From Siphonodentalium dalli (Eukaryota > Mollusca > Scaphopoda > Gadilida > Siphonodentaliidae), in assembly GCA_032622095.1 (NCBI GenBank), contig CP136063.1, forward strand, positions 63,317,897 to 63,381,896: a stretch of DNA of 64,000 bases, written 5' to 3'. Shown piece by piece: positions 34,105 to 46,500 of the stretch; the first letter of the stretch is position 1, and the number at the start of each line of letters is the position of its first letter. The position numbers and the translations under genes are program-made. The notes beneath the pieces are model-generated. The model was not told the DNA's origin and ran no database searches. It saw only the letters and a program-made list of their open reading frames with translations.

Positions 34105-37100
34105 AATGAAGGCGATGATGATGATGATGGTGACGATGACGATTATGATGACAAAGATGGTGGTGATGATGATGACGATGATGCTGGTGATGATGATGGG
34201 GATGATGATGGTGGTGATGATAATATGATGATGGTGATGATAACATGATGATGATGATAATATAATGATGCTGATGATGATAGTGATGAAGATGATGATA
34301 ATGATGATAGTGATAATGACGATGATGGTGATTTTGGTTATGACGATGATGGATGGTGATTTTGGTTATGATGATGATGACGATGATACTGGTGATGATG
34401 ATCATGATGATAATATGATTATGATGATGGTGATAACATGATGATGATAATATGATGATACTGATGGTGATGATGATAACATGGTGATGTCGATGATGAT
34501 GGGGACGATGATGCTGACAATACTTATGGTGACCTAACCCTTTACTTTCATATGGGCATCCCATACACCAAGTGTGAAGCAGATATCTCAATATCTCAAT
34601 TCAAATGGACAAGGGAGGAGGAGTGATTACTATAGCTCCCCTGGAGGCTTTGTCTAAGGTCAGCTGATAACAGTTTATCAGTACACGATGCACATCAGAA
34701 TGAAGATCCTAAATATGTATAGTTCAGTTGATAGAAGCTTACTATTTTTCTTGATGTGTTACCATTCAATGTCTCACTTACAGGAATGGTTCTTTCATAC
34801 TGTCCAGGCAACCATGATGCAACACCCGGAAGTCAGGAGATCTCATATGTTCTCAGTGTTTCTGATGAAACTGCACTTAGAAGTGTTAGAAAAAACTCAC
34901 CAATAATCGGAATTGATGGGAAACACGGGCTGCAGGTAATATAGAAACAAACTAAAAGTTTGCTTCACCATTTCACCAATTCATGCCATGAAAGTCAGTC
35001 ACACAAGTGATGGTTAAATTGTTTGTCTACAACAAGCAGAGAGAACTTGATGAAATAGGAATACTTTGTTCTTATAGTCATTTTAGATATATTTCCCATA
35101 TATGACATTCTGGCAATTCTAGAATATTATTAGTAAACAACGTCTTGATCCATGTATTTAACATTTGTTTACATACAGGTTATTAAATCATCAATCTCCC
35201 ATTTGGGATAATATACAGTATCAGTTTAAGAATGTAAGTTTTCATTTGACAACACAACTTTTGCCCAAAGAAAAATTTGTGACACAACAAAGGTGCAAAC
35301 CCTATATAATTATAATTATGTTTACCCCCCAGGATGATGGCGCCTGCCTAATGACTGCCATAACCCAACACACAACTGGATTTGGCTGCCCTGCCAGTTT
35401 TACGTTGATGAGCAAAGAAAATAGTTTCACCATCAAGAAAGGCCTCGAAGCTATCTTGAAAAATGTGCCTTGTAGTCGGACTGACTGTGACCATCCGTAC
35501 TCATACACAACTGATCAAAAGAATATCTACAGGGAGACTGCATGTCATGAAGATGAGCCGTATAGACCACTAATAATGATAGATAAGACAGATGCCGGTG
35601 CCAAGGCATGTCGGGAGCTTGAACTCAAATTTATTCTCTGTTGGTTTCATATCATTAAGGCCATGATGGAGAGAATTAAACACCAAAGAATTGACCTTGT
35701 GCATTCGTATCTGATAATTCTAGGATTCAAGGCAGTAGCCCGCTCACCAACTGAGGAGGAAGCACAGGAGCGCTGGAATCTGTATATAAAGGTATACTAT
35801 TGTTATAATTTTTTATCAATACTAACTCTATACAAGACAGCCAATGGCCGTGAAGACGCTCATCAAACTAAAGAGACTGATAACTTTAAAGTCTGCTATA
35901 GACAGGACTTCAAAATATGATCTCTCAACCCAATTATTTGAACATATCACAATTATGTGTTTCTTTAAAGCCATATTGTGAAATTCTAAAACTAGATAGT
36001 CAAGGTCATGCATTCCCATTCATTCCTTTGTAGACTTGTTTTTGGAACATATTATCTGAACATCCCTATGAGTAAAAGAATTGCAATATTTTTAGAGTTA
36101 ACTCTCAGTGACCCCTAACTGGTGGACTGGCACCTAACTGACAAACACATGCACGGACAGACAGACATATGCCAAAAAAGCTTAATAGCTAAAGCTCAAT
36201 TATCATATGGCCAATCAAAAATATCAAATTGTCAAATTTTAAAATGATGTTGAACTTTCTGCAGGCTATCAACAGAATGGTGGACATTCCAAAACAAAAG
36301 AGGGAAAAAATCATAAAATACCTGCAAGACGAGTGGTGGTGCACAGAATGGCGGGCTGGCTGGTTAGATCTCACTCGCATGCCACTAGCGTTAGAAGGGA
36401 AGAAGGTAATGACTACCAACAATTTGGATGAAAACCTCAATCTAAAAGTTACAGATGCTGTTGGCGGTAGGAGAAAAAAGGCCTCAACTCTCATCTGTGA
36501 GCTAACAGGTTAGAATGATAAAAGGACACTGACCAAAATGCCCTATTTAAACATCCATTCCAAATTTCATTGAGATCAGTTGATAACTCTCAAATAAATG
36601 AAATAAACTAATAAACAAATAAATGGTGGGCTGTCCCAATGGGAGTAACGATACCCCCCCCCCCCCCCCCCCCCCCCACATGGCAATCTGAAAAGAAATA
36701 CAAGCTTGGACAAATAGATGTTTCACAGGTTATCAATGGCGATCAGCTATGTTCCAGATGTCCATGCTAAAAGTTTTAGTGCTACATTGCTTATTTGCAG
36801 CGATCTCTGAATTGTACTTTTTTCTCTGTAAAACTGCACAGTATTTAAGCAGATCATTGTCATACTATTATAGATTTTTTGTTTCACTCCATGCAAAAGG
36901 ATAGTATTATAATTTAGACATCAGAAAGTACTTGGATTCCCTCTATAACTATTTGGTGTCTCTCGATTTAAGGTTACAATGCAACCAGAGAAAACGCAGC
37001 TGGGGTGACAGAAAAAGGAGACAAAGCATCACTGCTCCAGACAGCTGCTGCAAAAACCATTTCTCATGAGTATATAAGCATAACATTACCATTTAACCAT

Positions 37101-40100
37101 TTCATGATGAGGCTGCACTAAATATCCTGTGCCAATGCATTCTCTTATTCAATTGAGGCTCCCTATAGGAGAATACATTGACTTACAAGGTCAAACTAAA
37201 TATTGTTAGGCCTCCTATGGGAGACTCAATTAAATAAGAGAATGCATTGGCACAGGTTTTTGACAAAATTTTAAAACACTCCAGTCATGGAAGGGTTAAA
37301 TAGAGTTGTCATGATTAATCATGTGTTGTCAGTGAAATTTGAAGTTGTTGTAAAGTAATTGTGGCAATTTCCAATTCTAGGACTAAAATCAAATCAGATG
37401 AATATGAGTATCATTCAGATGTGATATTCCAGAATATTTAGCTGAGAAGAGACACTAATTTATAACAATGCCATCCTTAAAAAGTTACATGAAAACAATT
37501 TGGATTTCTCACTCAGCAGATTTTATATCAATCCTTGATCATTCTCTCTTGTAGACTTGAACCAAAAAAAAGATACCATCATGATGAAAATTAAAATATG
37601 GGCAGGTCGGAACCAAACTGTGGGAAAAAAATTTGATGAACGGACAACATTTTCAGATAAAGAGGGATAACTCTTGAATGGAAAATGTGAACAACGTCAC
37701 TGAGCCCTCTTTTGAAAGCCGTCATGATGCCAAACCGGCATACCAAATTTCATTGAGATCATTGAGAAAGACCTCCTGATGCTAAAACTGGCTACCAAAT
37801 TTCATTAAGATCTGATCACCCATTGGTTGAGATACAGGTATAAGAGCGGACACATGTAATCTAGTATTTTTGTATTCTTCATGTGTTGCGAGGTTTTGTT
37901 GTTGAATGTCCTTATTGTAAATTTCAGTCTTGGAACTAAGCAGAAAACTCCTAGAGATATGGTTAAGCGCCTTAACCAAGGCCGACTGCTGTTTCTCAAA
38001 GACAAGGTGAAGCCAGTAACAGATGATGCTGGAGACGTATTACTGAATATATATACAGTGGAAGCACCAGCAGCTAAATCAATAAGGTATAGTATAATGA
38101 TGTATTGTCGAGAAGTAAGACCATGCCATAAATTTCAGATTTACTAAAGTTATCATCTGGAAATATAAAACGGACAGATGAACAGTCGGATGGACAAACC
38201 AATAACATGATATATCCATTTTTTTTTAAATAAGGGAATAAATTTTGACTATAAATATTTACTGTGACCTTGTAATAGAGCCCGAAGCCGCCATCGCACG
38301 CCGCCGCCAGCCGTATTGGCCACAATCGGCCACCAGCCATATTATCTCTATGCCAGCTTGAGCCAGCCACATAAAAAAATATCTGCTGCCGGAATTGTCA
38401 AATGGCTGAGCCGCAGGCTTGGGCTTATATGTCAAGCACAACTTCACTGTGAATTGCAAAGAACTAAACCACATTGCCCATGTTGGTATATATATTCGCA
38501 AGGACTCGGCATGGTTGTTATATTATCAGAACACCCGAGTCTCTCAATCTGGAATAGACTATTCCAATGAATGGGAGACTCGCATATATAAGAGAATGCA
38601 ATGGCACTGAATCTTAATGCTGCACCAGTGCCGCTCCTGTCATGAAAGGGTTATAAAGGTAAGCATAAACCATAATTCTATTTTCAGCTTTAGAGATCAT
38701 AGGGGTATCTATGTGACTGTTAGTGCCAAAAAACTTGGTCTGATGCAAACCATATGGAATCATATGAATCCAAGACAACGATGTATTCCAAAAGACCATG
38801 TGATGGTTGATCTGCATCAGAAAACATGCACATGCAGAGATAGCGTCTGGAGAAGTTCGCTTCGAGATAGTTGTGTACACCAGAAAGCTGCTAACCTCCA
38901 TCACAACGACAGTAGCCCGGCACTTGTCAAAAAGGAATTTTGCAAATTCCTAAGAACCACCACGAAAGCAAAACCGAGAGGAAGCCGAAATTTCCACTTC
39001 ATCTCTGAGGATGATGAAGTAAGTCTGCCGTCCTTGATATATTTCAGTAAACAAAGAGTGACATAAATCTGATGAAAATTGGCGGTATTTAGAAATTGCT
39101 TGAATCAAACAAAAAAAAAACTTTAACAGCATAATTACTTTAACACTTACAATAAGTGAATACATGAGTTATTTGCAGAAAATTATACTATCAGGGAAAG
39201 CATTTGGCAAATGCTAAAATAATTTGGCAAAAAATATTTTTATTTGGCAAATTATTTGGCAAAAGTAAATTTTGGTCCAGCCCTGGTTATTTGGGCTAAC
39301 TATATCGCTAGTAATTGCATTGGAGACTAGTCCCCACAATTTATGATGATAGTTAATATCAATTTTAATGCAAATTGATGACCTTTCAGTTTGCTTGTCA
39401 ACCTTGTGTGATGTCAATTTAATTGAATAAATAATACTGATGGAAATCATTGAATAGAACCCATTCCATATGGTATCCTTTACCTAAAATTAGTCTAGAT
39501 TGCAAGTTTAAATGTTTGTATGTCCAACTTGTTCCAAGTGCAAGCAAGATGTAAATTGCCTAACGCTTCTCATTTATGTGCTATGCTTCTAATTAGTTTT
39601 TCCAATTGATTCCAGGTTGTGTATGAAGCTTTCATAGAATTTGAGAAGGAGCACGGAAAGAAGACATGGGAAGAATTTCACAAATTAAGGAAGACCCAAA
39701 AAAATGATCAGTTTCGACCAACAGATCTTCCAAAAGATTCCAAAGCTGCTGGTTGCCCAAAGCAAAGAAATGCAAAGCCAAGAGCAGCAAACCCCTTCAA
39801 AAGGAAAAGAATAATTGTGAACATGGAAAATGTATGTCCCCCGAATAAGGTAGCTTTATTTGACCTGTGGCTTTTTTAGAATTAAAAACGTTTGTTCTGG
39901 GAACAACTATTTAATCTAACTGTGCTTCCAACTGTCGAACTGGGTCCAGATTATCAAATTATAAGTTGACAAATGACTGTAACTGTGGTAAAAATTTGAA
40001 CTTGATCTATATTTTCATATGAGCAATCCATATACCAAACTTGAAAACTATCAGATAATTAAAACTAAATTTAATTCACTGTTAACCGATAGAAAATATA

Positions 40101-43100
40101 TTAAACAAGTTATGTTACTTTTTCACCTGGGCTATGCAGGTCAACTTTGTCAGTGTTACATAAAAATCCATATGCCAATTAACTTTTTAATTCTTCCCCA
40201 TTAAAATATTCTACATAGAAATTTCCATTCTCATCTGTTCTCATTGCAGGAAACAACCACTGTGAAGAAGACCAGCGTCCAGTTTTCCAAAACGACAAAT
40301 TACATTAAAAATGCAAGGAATACTGCTCGGAGGACAGTAAAGAAAATAGGTACATGTACAACCTCACCTAGGCTTATTTCACCCTTTTTTAACCCTTTCT
40401 ATACTATAGCATCATTGATGAATAGTTATCCCGGGAACATGTGTCTATTCCGAAGGTTCGCTATTCCGAAGGTTCACTATTCCGAAGGTTCACTATTCCG
40501 AAGGTTAACTGTTATGTTATCTGTGTGTGCGAAAATTAAGTGGGCCTTTAATGTTGATGTTTCTTTCAAATACAGATAGCCAGTTCGGAAAAACTATATC
40601 TCTTACATGTACATGTAGTTTGTCTCAGTCATCGTGTTTTCAACTTTCCATAATAAACGATAAACTGATACTGTCTTCTTGCTATTAATAACAGACATCT
40701 GGAACAATTTGGGAATTAGAAGTGGGTGTATATATGTGAATACTAGCGTAATAGTATTTTTCATTCCTCGTGTGTTTTTTGTGGTGGGGGTGCAAATTTT
40801 CATTAATTTCTGGTTAAATACGCCCAGAATAGAAAACCTTCGGAATAGCGAACCTTCGGAATAGCGAACCTTCGGAATAGAGAACCCTACCCGTTATCCC
40901 ATAGGAAAAGTTCAGATATTAAGTTCAACAAACGACAATAGTATGTTTGCTGAACTGTTTATCTAAACATTTCCCTCAATAAGTATGGTTGGAGAGAATT
41001 GTGATAAAGTTACCCAGGTTAAGCAAATAATTGTAATTTAATAACACGCACAATGGTATATAGATCTATATGTTAATATATTCATCCTGTGAAATAATTA
41101 TTGCCATTGTTGCTAATTAATAAAATACTTATTGATTGGTTGTTTCCACATTGACCGAGTTACATTGTATGAGGCCTCGGTCTGTCGTATTAGCATTCGG
41201 CGTGTGGCCCCAGGCCAATAGGACAGACCTCGGCCTCATAACTCGGCCAATATGGAAAACAACCAATTAATAACATATATTATGAATGAGTAAATGATGT
41301 AATTTCACTAATTTTACACTATTCAATTTATTCAAATTTTGGGTCCCAATCAGAACAGGAATGTCCGGAGAAGGTATATTTAAGAAATAGATGTTGATAT
41401 GCTTGCGTTCCATAGAGTATGGATGCAAGTTGGTCTGACATTTTTTGTGGAACGTATTAATTGTAAGTTACTGGGGTTATAATCTGGATCAAACCCATAT
41501 TCTAACTCAATCTGTATTTTGGGCTGAGAAACTCGCATACTAAATTTGGTTCTGATCAGATGACATTTTTTTTAGTTATGGCAGCATGCATGAATTCTAA
41601 GTCGAAAAAGGGCCATAACTCTGTAAAAAACACTGGGATCAAACCCATATTCGAACTCGATCTGTATTTTGTGCTGAGAAATTCATATTCAAAATTTGGT
41701 TCCGATCAGATCAAAAATATTTCAGTTATCGCACCATGCGTAAAGTGTCTACAGACAGACAGACGGACGGACTAACGACAAGTGGTCAATCCCGACAACG
41801 ACACTATGTTTACCATACTATGGTATGGGTAAACATAAAAATGGATGCAAGTTGGGGTCAGCACGCGATGTCATATGACGTAATATCGACCAACCAACAT
41901 CCTGCATTCATGCTCGACAGTACGAATGCATGTGTGAGTGTAAATATTGCATTATTTTAACATGATACTATACTAAAAAGTCACGCACAAATTCTCTTAA
42001 TTTTAATCATTAAAATTATGTAGGACCATAACTGTTTCAGAGTGACGGCAGGCGGCAGCACTATATCAACAAATTAGTTCGGAAATCTTTCACATATGTA
42101 TGTTTTGAGATACCTCTTAATATATAATTTACTGTAAATTATTTGTTTACTTTTCAAGTGAATAGAGCAAAGGATAGCCAGAGGATGAAGGATGTAAGAC
42201 AGAAGATCCACGCCTCCGAAAATCAAGATGTACCTGGTAAATTTCCTTAAATTGCCTGAAATTAGCACACCCAGTCTGTTAAACATAATCTCCTAGAAAA
42301 TCATGTAATGGAGCGGGGGCTAATGACAAATGCTACTGTTAATGGAGCGATCAGGAATGCAGACAGTTGGTATACTAAATGTAATACTAAACACCCAAAG
42401 AATTAAGTCATACAGAGAGTAAAATCCAAGATGGCCACTGGCAGCCATGTTATTTAACAGAATTCTGAAACAATGGTCAACTCCCATCTAGGGGTCACCT
42501 GACGATCCTGTGTAGTTTGGTTGGTACAATATGTAACAAATTGCATACAATGGTTTCTTTTAATAGGATACAATTTTGGACGAACAGACATTGACAGAAG
42601 GGTTTTATTGAGATCACTATTAAGCTACATGTAACCTTGAACAATAATCGCCTGAAGGAACCATTGTATTTTGTTTTCAGAAAATCTTCCTAAAAGATTC
42701 AAAGCAGTTATCTCGGCGACAAGGCAAACGATTAAAGAGAGTACTGAATACAAGCTAGACCAAATTCAAAACAATATGTCTGACAAAGACCTGAGAAGGG
42801 GGAAAACTATTCTGGCTTTATCGAAAGAAAAACAGAGTGGTGAGTATGTTAAAATTTGAAATATTACTGATGATTCCTATAGGAGTAGTTAAAATAAAAT
42901 TATATACAAAAAATAAAGAGTTTGGTCAGTTGGCCAATATTTTGGGGAACATAGTAAGAGTACCTATTGAAAACTAATACATACATTAAACTGAATCTAT
43001 ATGAGTGTCCTCAGTCTCGTCGGGAAAATCAGCTGAAGGGTTCTCTGTCATCTTCTTTGTCTTGCTCTGTTATAAGTGAATATTACACTGTATGTTTCCA

Positions 43101-43286
43101 TATTAAACAAGTACATAATATGTCTTTAAGGATTTGATATCTTTAATATTTTGTAATATAAGTACCCAAATACCTGAATTCAGAATTTGTTTCCACAACA
43201 ATGTATTTCCTCTATCTTCCACAGATGACAGATCTAAGTTTGGCAGAAAACGGAAGGCCAAAGACTTTGGACCAGATTTCATGTAA
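30921..43286 (+). CDS. MULE transposase-like protein with SWIM zinc finger, 13 exons, 963 residues
   Basis: Exons: 30921-31323, 31916-32329, 34784-34935, 35333-35791, 36265-36508, 36973-37069, 37928-38086, 38688-39018, 39616-39849, 40250-40349, 42159-42236, 42681-42839, 43225-43286. Every junction is GT/AG, the phases agree throughout and the total is 2892 bases (964 codons with TAA). The ATG is the first after an in-frame TGA at 30903-30905 and has G at -3 and +4. Domain order: acidic N-terminus, cysteine-rich domain (116-174), MULE core (about 310-560), SWIM (690-707), basic C-terminal tail. MULE proteins are DDE-type transposases; several eukaryotic ones were recruited as transcription factors. 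With no disabling change and twelve introns, this looks like a conserved gene, possibly domesticated. I see no terminal inverted repeats that clearly bracket the gene. The exon structure is predicted by eye. Confidence 0.82.
31565..31631. repeat. Palindromic 20-bp tandem repeat in intron 1
   Basis: ctatcagttgatagcatatg repeats three times and each unit is itself palindromic (ctatcagttgatag). Confidence 0.9.
32762..34510 (+). repeat. GAT-rich satellite with higher-order repeats in intron 2
   Basis: Long gatgat/gatgac arrays enclose a unique-looking segment (acaaacttattatcggaaca, then ggataactgatcatcaaaga and so on) that starts at 33031, 33483 and 33947. This gives higher-order units of about 452 and 464 bp. 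Frames here are Met-rich (plus) or His-rich (minus) artefacts. A G-run at 32386-32406 precedes it, just after exon 2. Confidence 0.9.
34784..36508 (+). other. Exons 3-5: MULE-type transposase core
   Basis: IIGIDGKHGLQ places the first catalytic Asp at D317. GFGCPASFTLMSKEN (339-353) is the conserved strand-helix after it. PLIMIDKTDAGAKACREL puts the second Asp at D407 (or D410), followed by the typical CWFH (426-429). Exon 5 has DEWWCTEWRAGW and TNNLDENLNLKV, equivalent to the TNN...N...K motif of MULEs. The third acidic residue is probably E499 or E504, not certain. Confidence 0.75.
36973..37069 (+). other. Exon 6: 97-bp exon needed for phase
   Basis: It lies between AG at 36971-36972 and GT at 37070-37071 and codes GYNATRENAAGVTEKGDK and on to KTISH. 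It converts phase 1 (end of exon 5) into phase 2 (start of exon 7); without it exons 5 and 7 cannot be joined in frame. It has no stop in the required frame. Confidence 0.7.
37126..37256. mobile_element. Short MITE in intron 6
   Basis: It starts CCTGTGCCAATGCATTCTCT and ends with the inverse (37210-37256); arms of about 45 bp. Relatives or fragments are at 30530-30690, 38575-38620, 62910-62940 and 63050-63220. Confidence 0.85.
38688..39018 (+). other. Exon 8: SWIM zinc finger
   Basis: VDLHQKTCTCRDSVWRSS leads to SCVHQKAA. Cysteines 690 and 692, Cys705 and His707 give C-x-C-x12-C-x-H, the SWIM pattern that follows the transposase domain in MULE proteins and is thought to bind DNA or protein. 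The exon ends in an acidic EDDE at the splice site. Confidence 0.8.
40433..40892. mobile_element. Element with tandem ends and 8-bp target duplication in intron 10
   Basis: It is flanked by GTTATCCC at 40425-40432 and 40893-40900. The left end has four ctattccgaaggtt units; the right end has three inverse units. The 8-bp duplication fits a hAT-type element. No transposase. Confidence 0.8.
41128..41275. mobile_element. Foldback element in intron 10
   Basis: ttggttgtttccacattgac and gaggcctcggtctgtc are matched in inverse (gacagacctcggcctc, gaaaacaaccaatta). Arms of about 60 bp with mismatches. Confidence 0.7.
41395..41955 (+). repeat. Dispersed repeat, copy 1 (intron 10)
   Basis: Shares long stretches with 47640-48290 in the same orientation: gggccataactc, aaatttggttccgatc, agttatcgcaccatgcgtaa, a gacagacagacgg tail and accatactatggtatgggta. 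Blocks are partly in a different order. Confidence 0.75.
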
Positions 43287-43599
43287 TTTTGAAATATATA
43301 AAATAGAGAGAACGGTGCAGACGAAGCTGTATGAAGGCAGTGAACATGATCATTCAAGTTTCCATGTTAGTTAGTCATCTGCTCAACACCTAAGGAAGTT
43401 GAACTATTATTGTAGTACTGGTTGAGTTTTCATGCAAGCCATTAGTATCACTGTCATTTGGGTGAAATTTCCACAAAGACTGAAGTAATCTAATCAACAT
43501 AAGATAGCAACATACATGAATTTCAATGTTAAACACCTCTACTAACAATCTAGTTTTGTCACTGGTGCCAATATCAGCACAACTGTGTCCTTTCCTTAC
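43287..43599. other. Intergenic gap between converging MULE-related genes
   Basis: About 310 bp between the TAA of the plus-strand gene and the last recognised minus-strand exon. It should contain the 3' untranslated region of the plus gene; no AATAAA is obvious. An extension of the minus frame past its presumed donor runs to a stop near 43390. Confidence 0.4.
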
Positions 43600-46500
43600 C
43601 ATTCCAAGATGCTTCCTGAGGAAAGCGGTCAGCTGATTAATTGTTGGCCTTGGAACAGGTAAAGATCGCATTATTGTCTTCCGACTCGAAGTTCCAACCT
43701 TTACCATTTCGAGAACATGTTGTGCATTCTGGAAATAAGTTGGATGTGCGTGTATATATATATATATACATATTAACAATTACATAGCTTAAAGATGCTC
43801 TGTCCAATTTGACACCACGTTTGACAAAAAATCTTATGTGAGCATGCCATTTACAATGTAAAAGAAATATGTAAACTAACTGAAACCAATGTAACACACT
43901 TTTTTATCTGTTGCTTTTGGGCAAAGGCAGCATGAACACTATAAATACGATCATTTTAATTTTTGCTAAGCTGACAAAAATCAAAAAATTCAAAACATTA
44001 AAACAATGGGCTCATTAGTTCAATCTGGTATAGAACACTTATAGATGGTAGTTATATGGTGTCAAATCAGACTGGGCATCTTTAACCATTTCATAACTGG
44101 AGCTTCCTGAAATGAACCTTTAATGCATCCTGCACCAGTGCTGTTTCAGTCAGGAAAGGGTTAAAGATACTGTGCCAGTGAATTTTCACAGGGTTTTTGC
44201 AAAATCTCAGAGTTACAAATTTGGACGAGTTCTACATTTTAAAGACCCACTTAATTTTGAGTCTCCGATTATTTTTGGTATAATGACTTGATATACGTTT
44301 TAAATAACAATCTATGCCATAAAATATGATTAAAACACAATAGTTCATCACTATTTGAAACATCTGTGTCTCAGAAGATGACCACAGAGAAATAGACTCT
44401 CCCCCCCCTTCTGAAACCTAGAATGCAACATAATTCAAACTCTTTCAATGAAAGGGGAAGAACTCTATCTTTAATATATAGAGTTATTCCACTGCATTGA
44501 AAATAATAGCAATTTATCTCTATCAAGACAGCTACATGTAGTACTGGTATTGCCACAAATAGGTTATTTTGATTCATGCACTACAATCCATAAAGTATTT
44601 AGATCTAAATTGAGCCTTGAAAACTACATCAAAGATACATAATACAAATTAACGCTTTTACATGTAAATTACTATTTCTTTGGCTTCGGGGGTAAAAAAT
44701 CAAAGCTCTGAGTTATCAGATATAAATTTTTGAAATCTTTTATTTTTCATCACCTACATGTACCTGGAAATATGACATACTCTTGATACCAAATTGCATT
44801 GAACAAAATGTTGATACATAACACGTTTTGGAAGATTTTATACTAGAGTTGACAGTGGTTAGCATTATTTGTTGGTAATTAATTGATTCTGGTATACTGA
44901 AGTATAGATATTTTTATTTTTACTAATTTCTTTAATTAATGTACATATAAAGGAAAAATGCATACTTCTTTGTTTTCAAGTGGATTTTTAATAGGCACAT
45001 TCCACACCGTGTTGTATGTATGTTGCCCGACCATACAGACATCCCATAATCCAATGGATGATGGCTCCATTTGGAGGCTTACTTGAAAGGTGCAGCAATG
45101 GCCAATCTTGACCTGCACCTTTCTACTCAACTTCTTCTTTGGACATTCTGAAATGTTAAAAAATAAACTGTGTCAAAATGGAAGATAGGAAGGTGGTCAC
45201 CTCTTAGCTATCTACATCATTAATTCTAGACCTTTTTTCAATTTAACTGTTTTTTAACTAGAAAATATGTAATAGGTATCACCGAAGAAAATCATTGATT
45301 TAATGTATGGCATCTTTCTTGCCGATGTGATCACAAAGTAGTTCTACCTATAAAATATTTAAGTCATTTGCAAAACGTTAAAATATATCCTCTCAAATTA
45401 AGCTTTTCATTTACTTAAATCAACAGTTTTAATCATTCAAGATAAGAAACTGTAATATTTGTTTTCATGACATATGTACTGTACATGTATAAAAATTCTA
45501 ACTTGGGCGTTACTATTATTCGCTCAGTTTTAAATTCATACGTTGTTAATTACAGTTTTGTGGTAAGCAAATTCTTAACTGATGAAATTATTACTAGTAA
45601 AGTCTTTTATTCTAAATATGTTTTATTGTATTATTTATCAATTGTTAGCATATATTTCAAGACCATCCCATTGTCAAATGGTCAATAGTAATAAATAGGT
45701 CCCAGCTGGAACCTCCAGGATGCATCGGTACTTGCAGAGCCTGGCTAATAGCCCATACGATTGTACCACACCGTATAACCATGTGATTATGTTATGCAGA
45801 AAAACCAGCTGGCATCATCACAGAGGGCATCTAAGGGCTAAGAGGTACATAGACCCTGATAGTCTCGAATTCGACATCAATAATCAACTCCAATTGTGAG
45901 TTTCCAGCAACAGGAGTTACGAAAATCTAACAGAATCCCATGCTCGAAAAAAATTGTCAAAAGCTTTGAACCATTATGCGATGTTAAATGAAAGGGTCAA
46001 TGACACTAGCTCAACCTCGAAAGGGAATAATTTCATGTGTTACAGTCAATGGAGTGATTAGGAATGTGGAAAGTTGACAGGTCTAGTTATGCAAAGAGTA
46101 AAATCCAAGATGGCCACTGGTAGCCATTTGTTTTGCCGAATGACCCCAAAATGACTCATTCCCATTTACAATCAATGTTAACTTCCACGACAAATTTCAT
46201 AATGATCAGGCCTACATTCTGTCCTGTAGTCTATATGTCAATGTCAACAGCCATGAAAAATTTCATAACGATCTGACCAAAGGTACGATCTGTAGCCCGC
46301 GCCAAAGGATTTAGTCATGCAAAGAGTAAAATCCAAAATGGCTGCTGGCGGCCATGTTTTTTGGCCGAATTACCCCAAAATGACTCATTCCCATCTACAT
46401 GTCATTGTTAACATCCATGACAAATTTCATGATAATCAGACAAGATTAGCCCGTCATTGTTAACATCCATGACAAATTTCATGATAATCAGACAAGATTA

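Larger units (their letters stand above)
39616..43286 (+). other. Exons 9-13: basic C-terminal tail
   Basis: Five small exons code a Lys/Arg-rich tail (NPFKRKR, KTSVQFSKT, KDSQRMKDVRQ, FGRKRKAKDFG), ending DFGPDFM and TAA at 43284-43286. KRKR and GRKRKAK could be nuclear localisation signals. No PHD finger is present, unlike the related locus at 62245. Confidence 0.7.

Noticed and set aside
32836-34228. Three Met-rich ORFs of 150-160 codons and a His-rich ORF on the other strand
   Set aside because: They are frames through gatgat repeats in intron 2 of the MULE/SWIM gene; the repetition explains the absence of stops.
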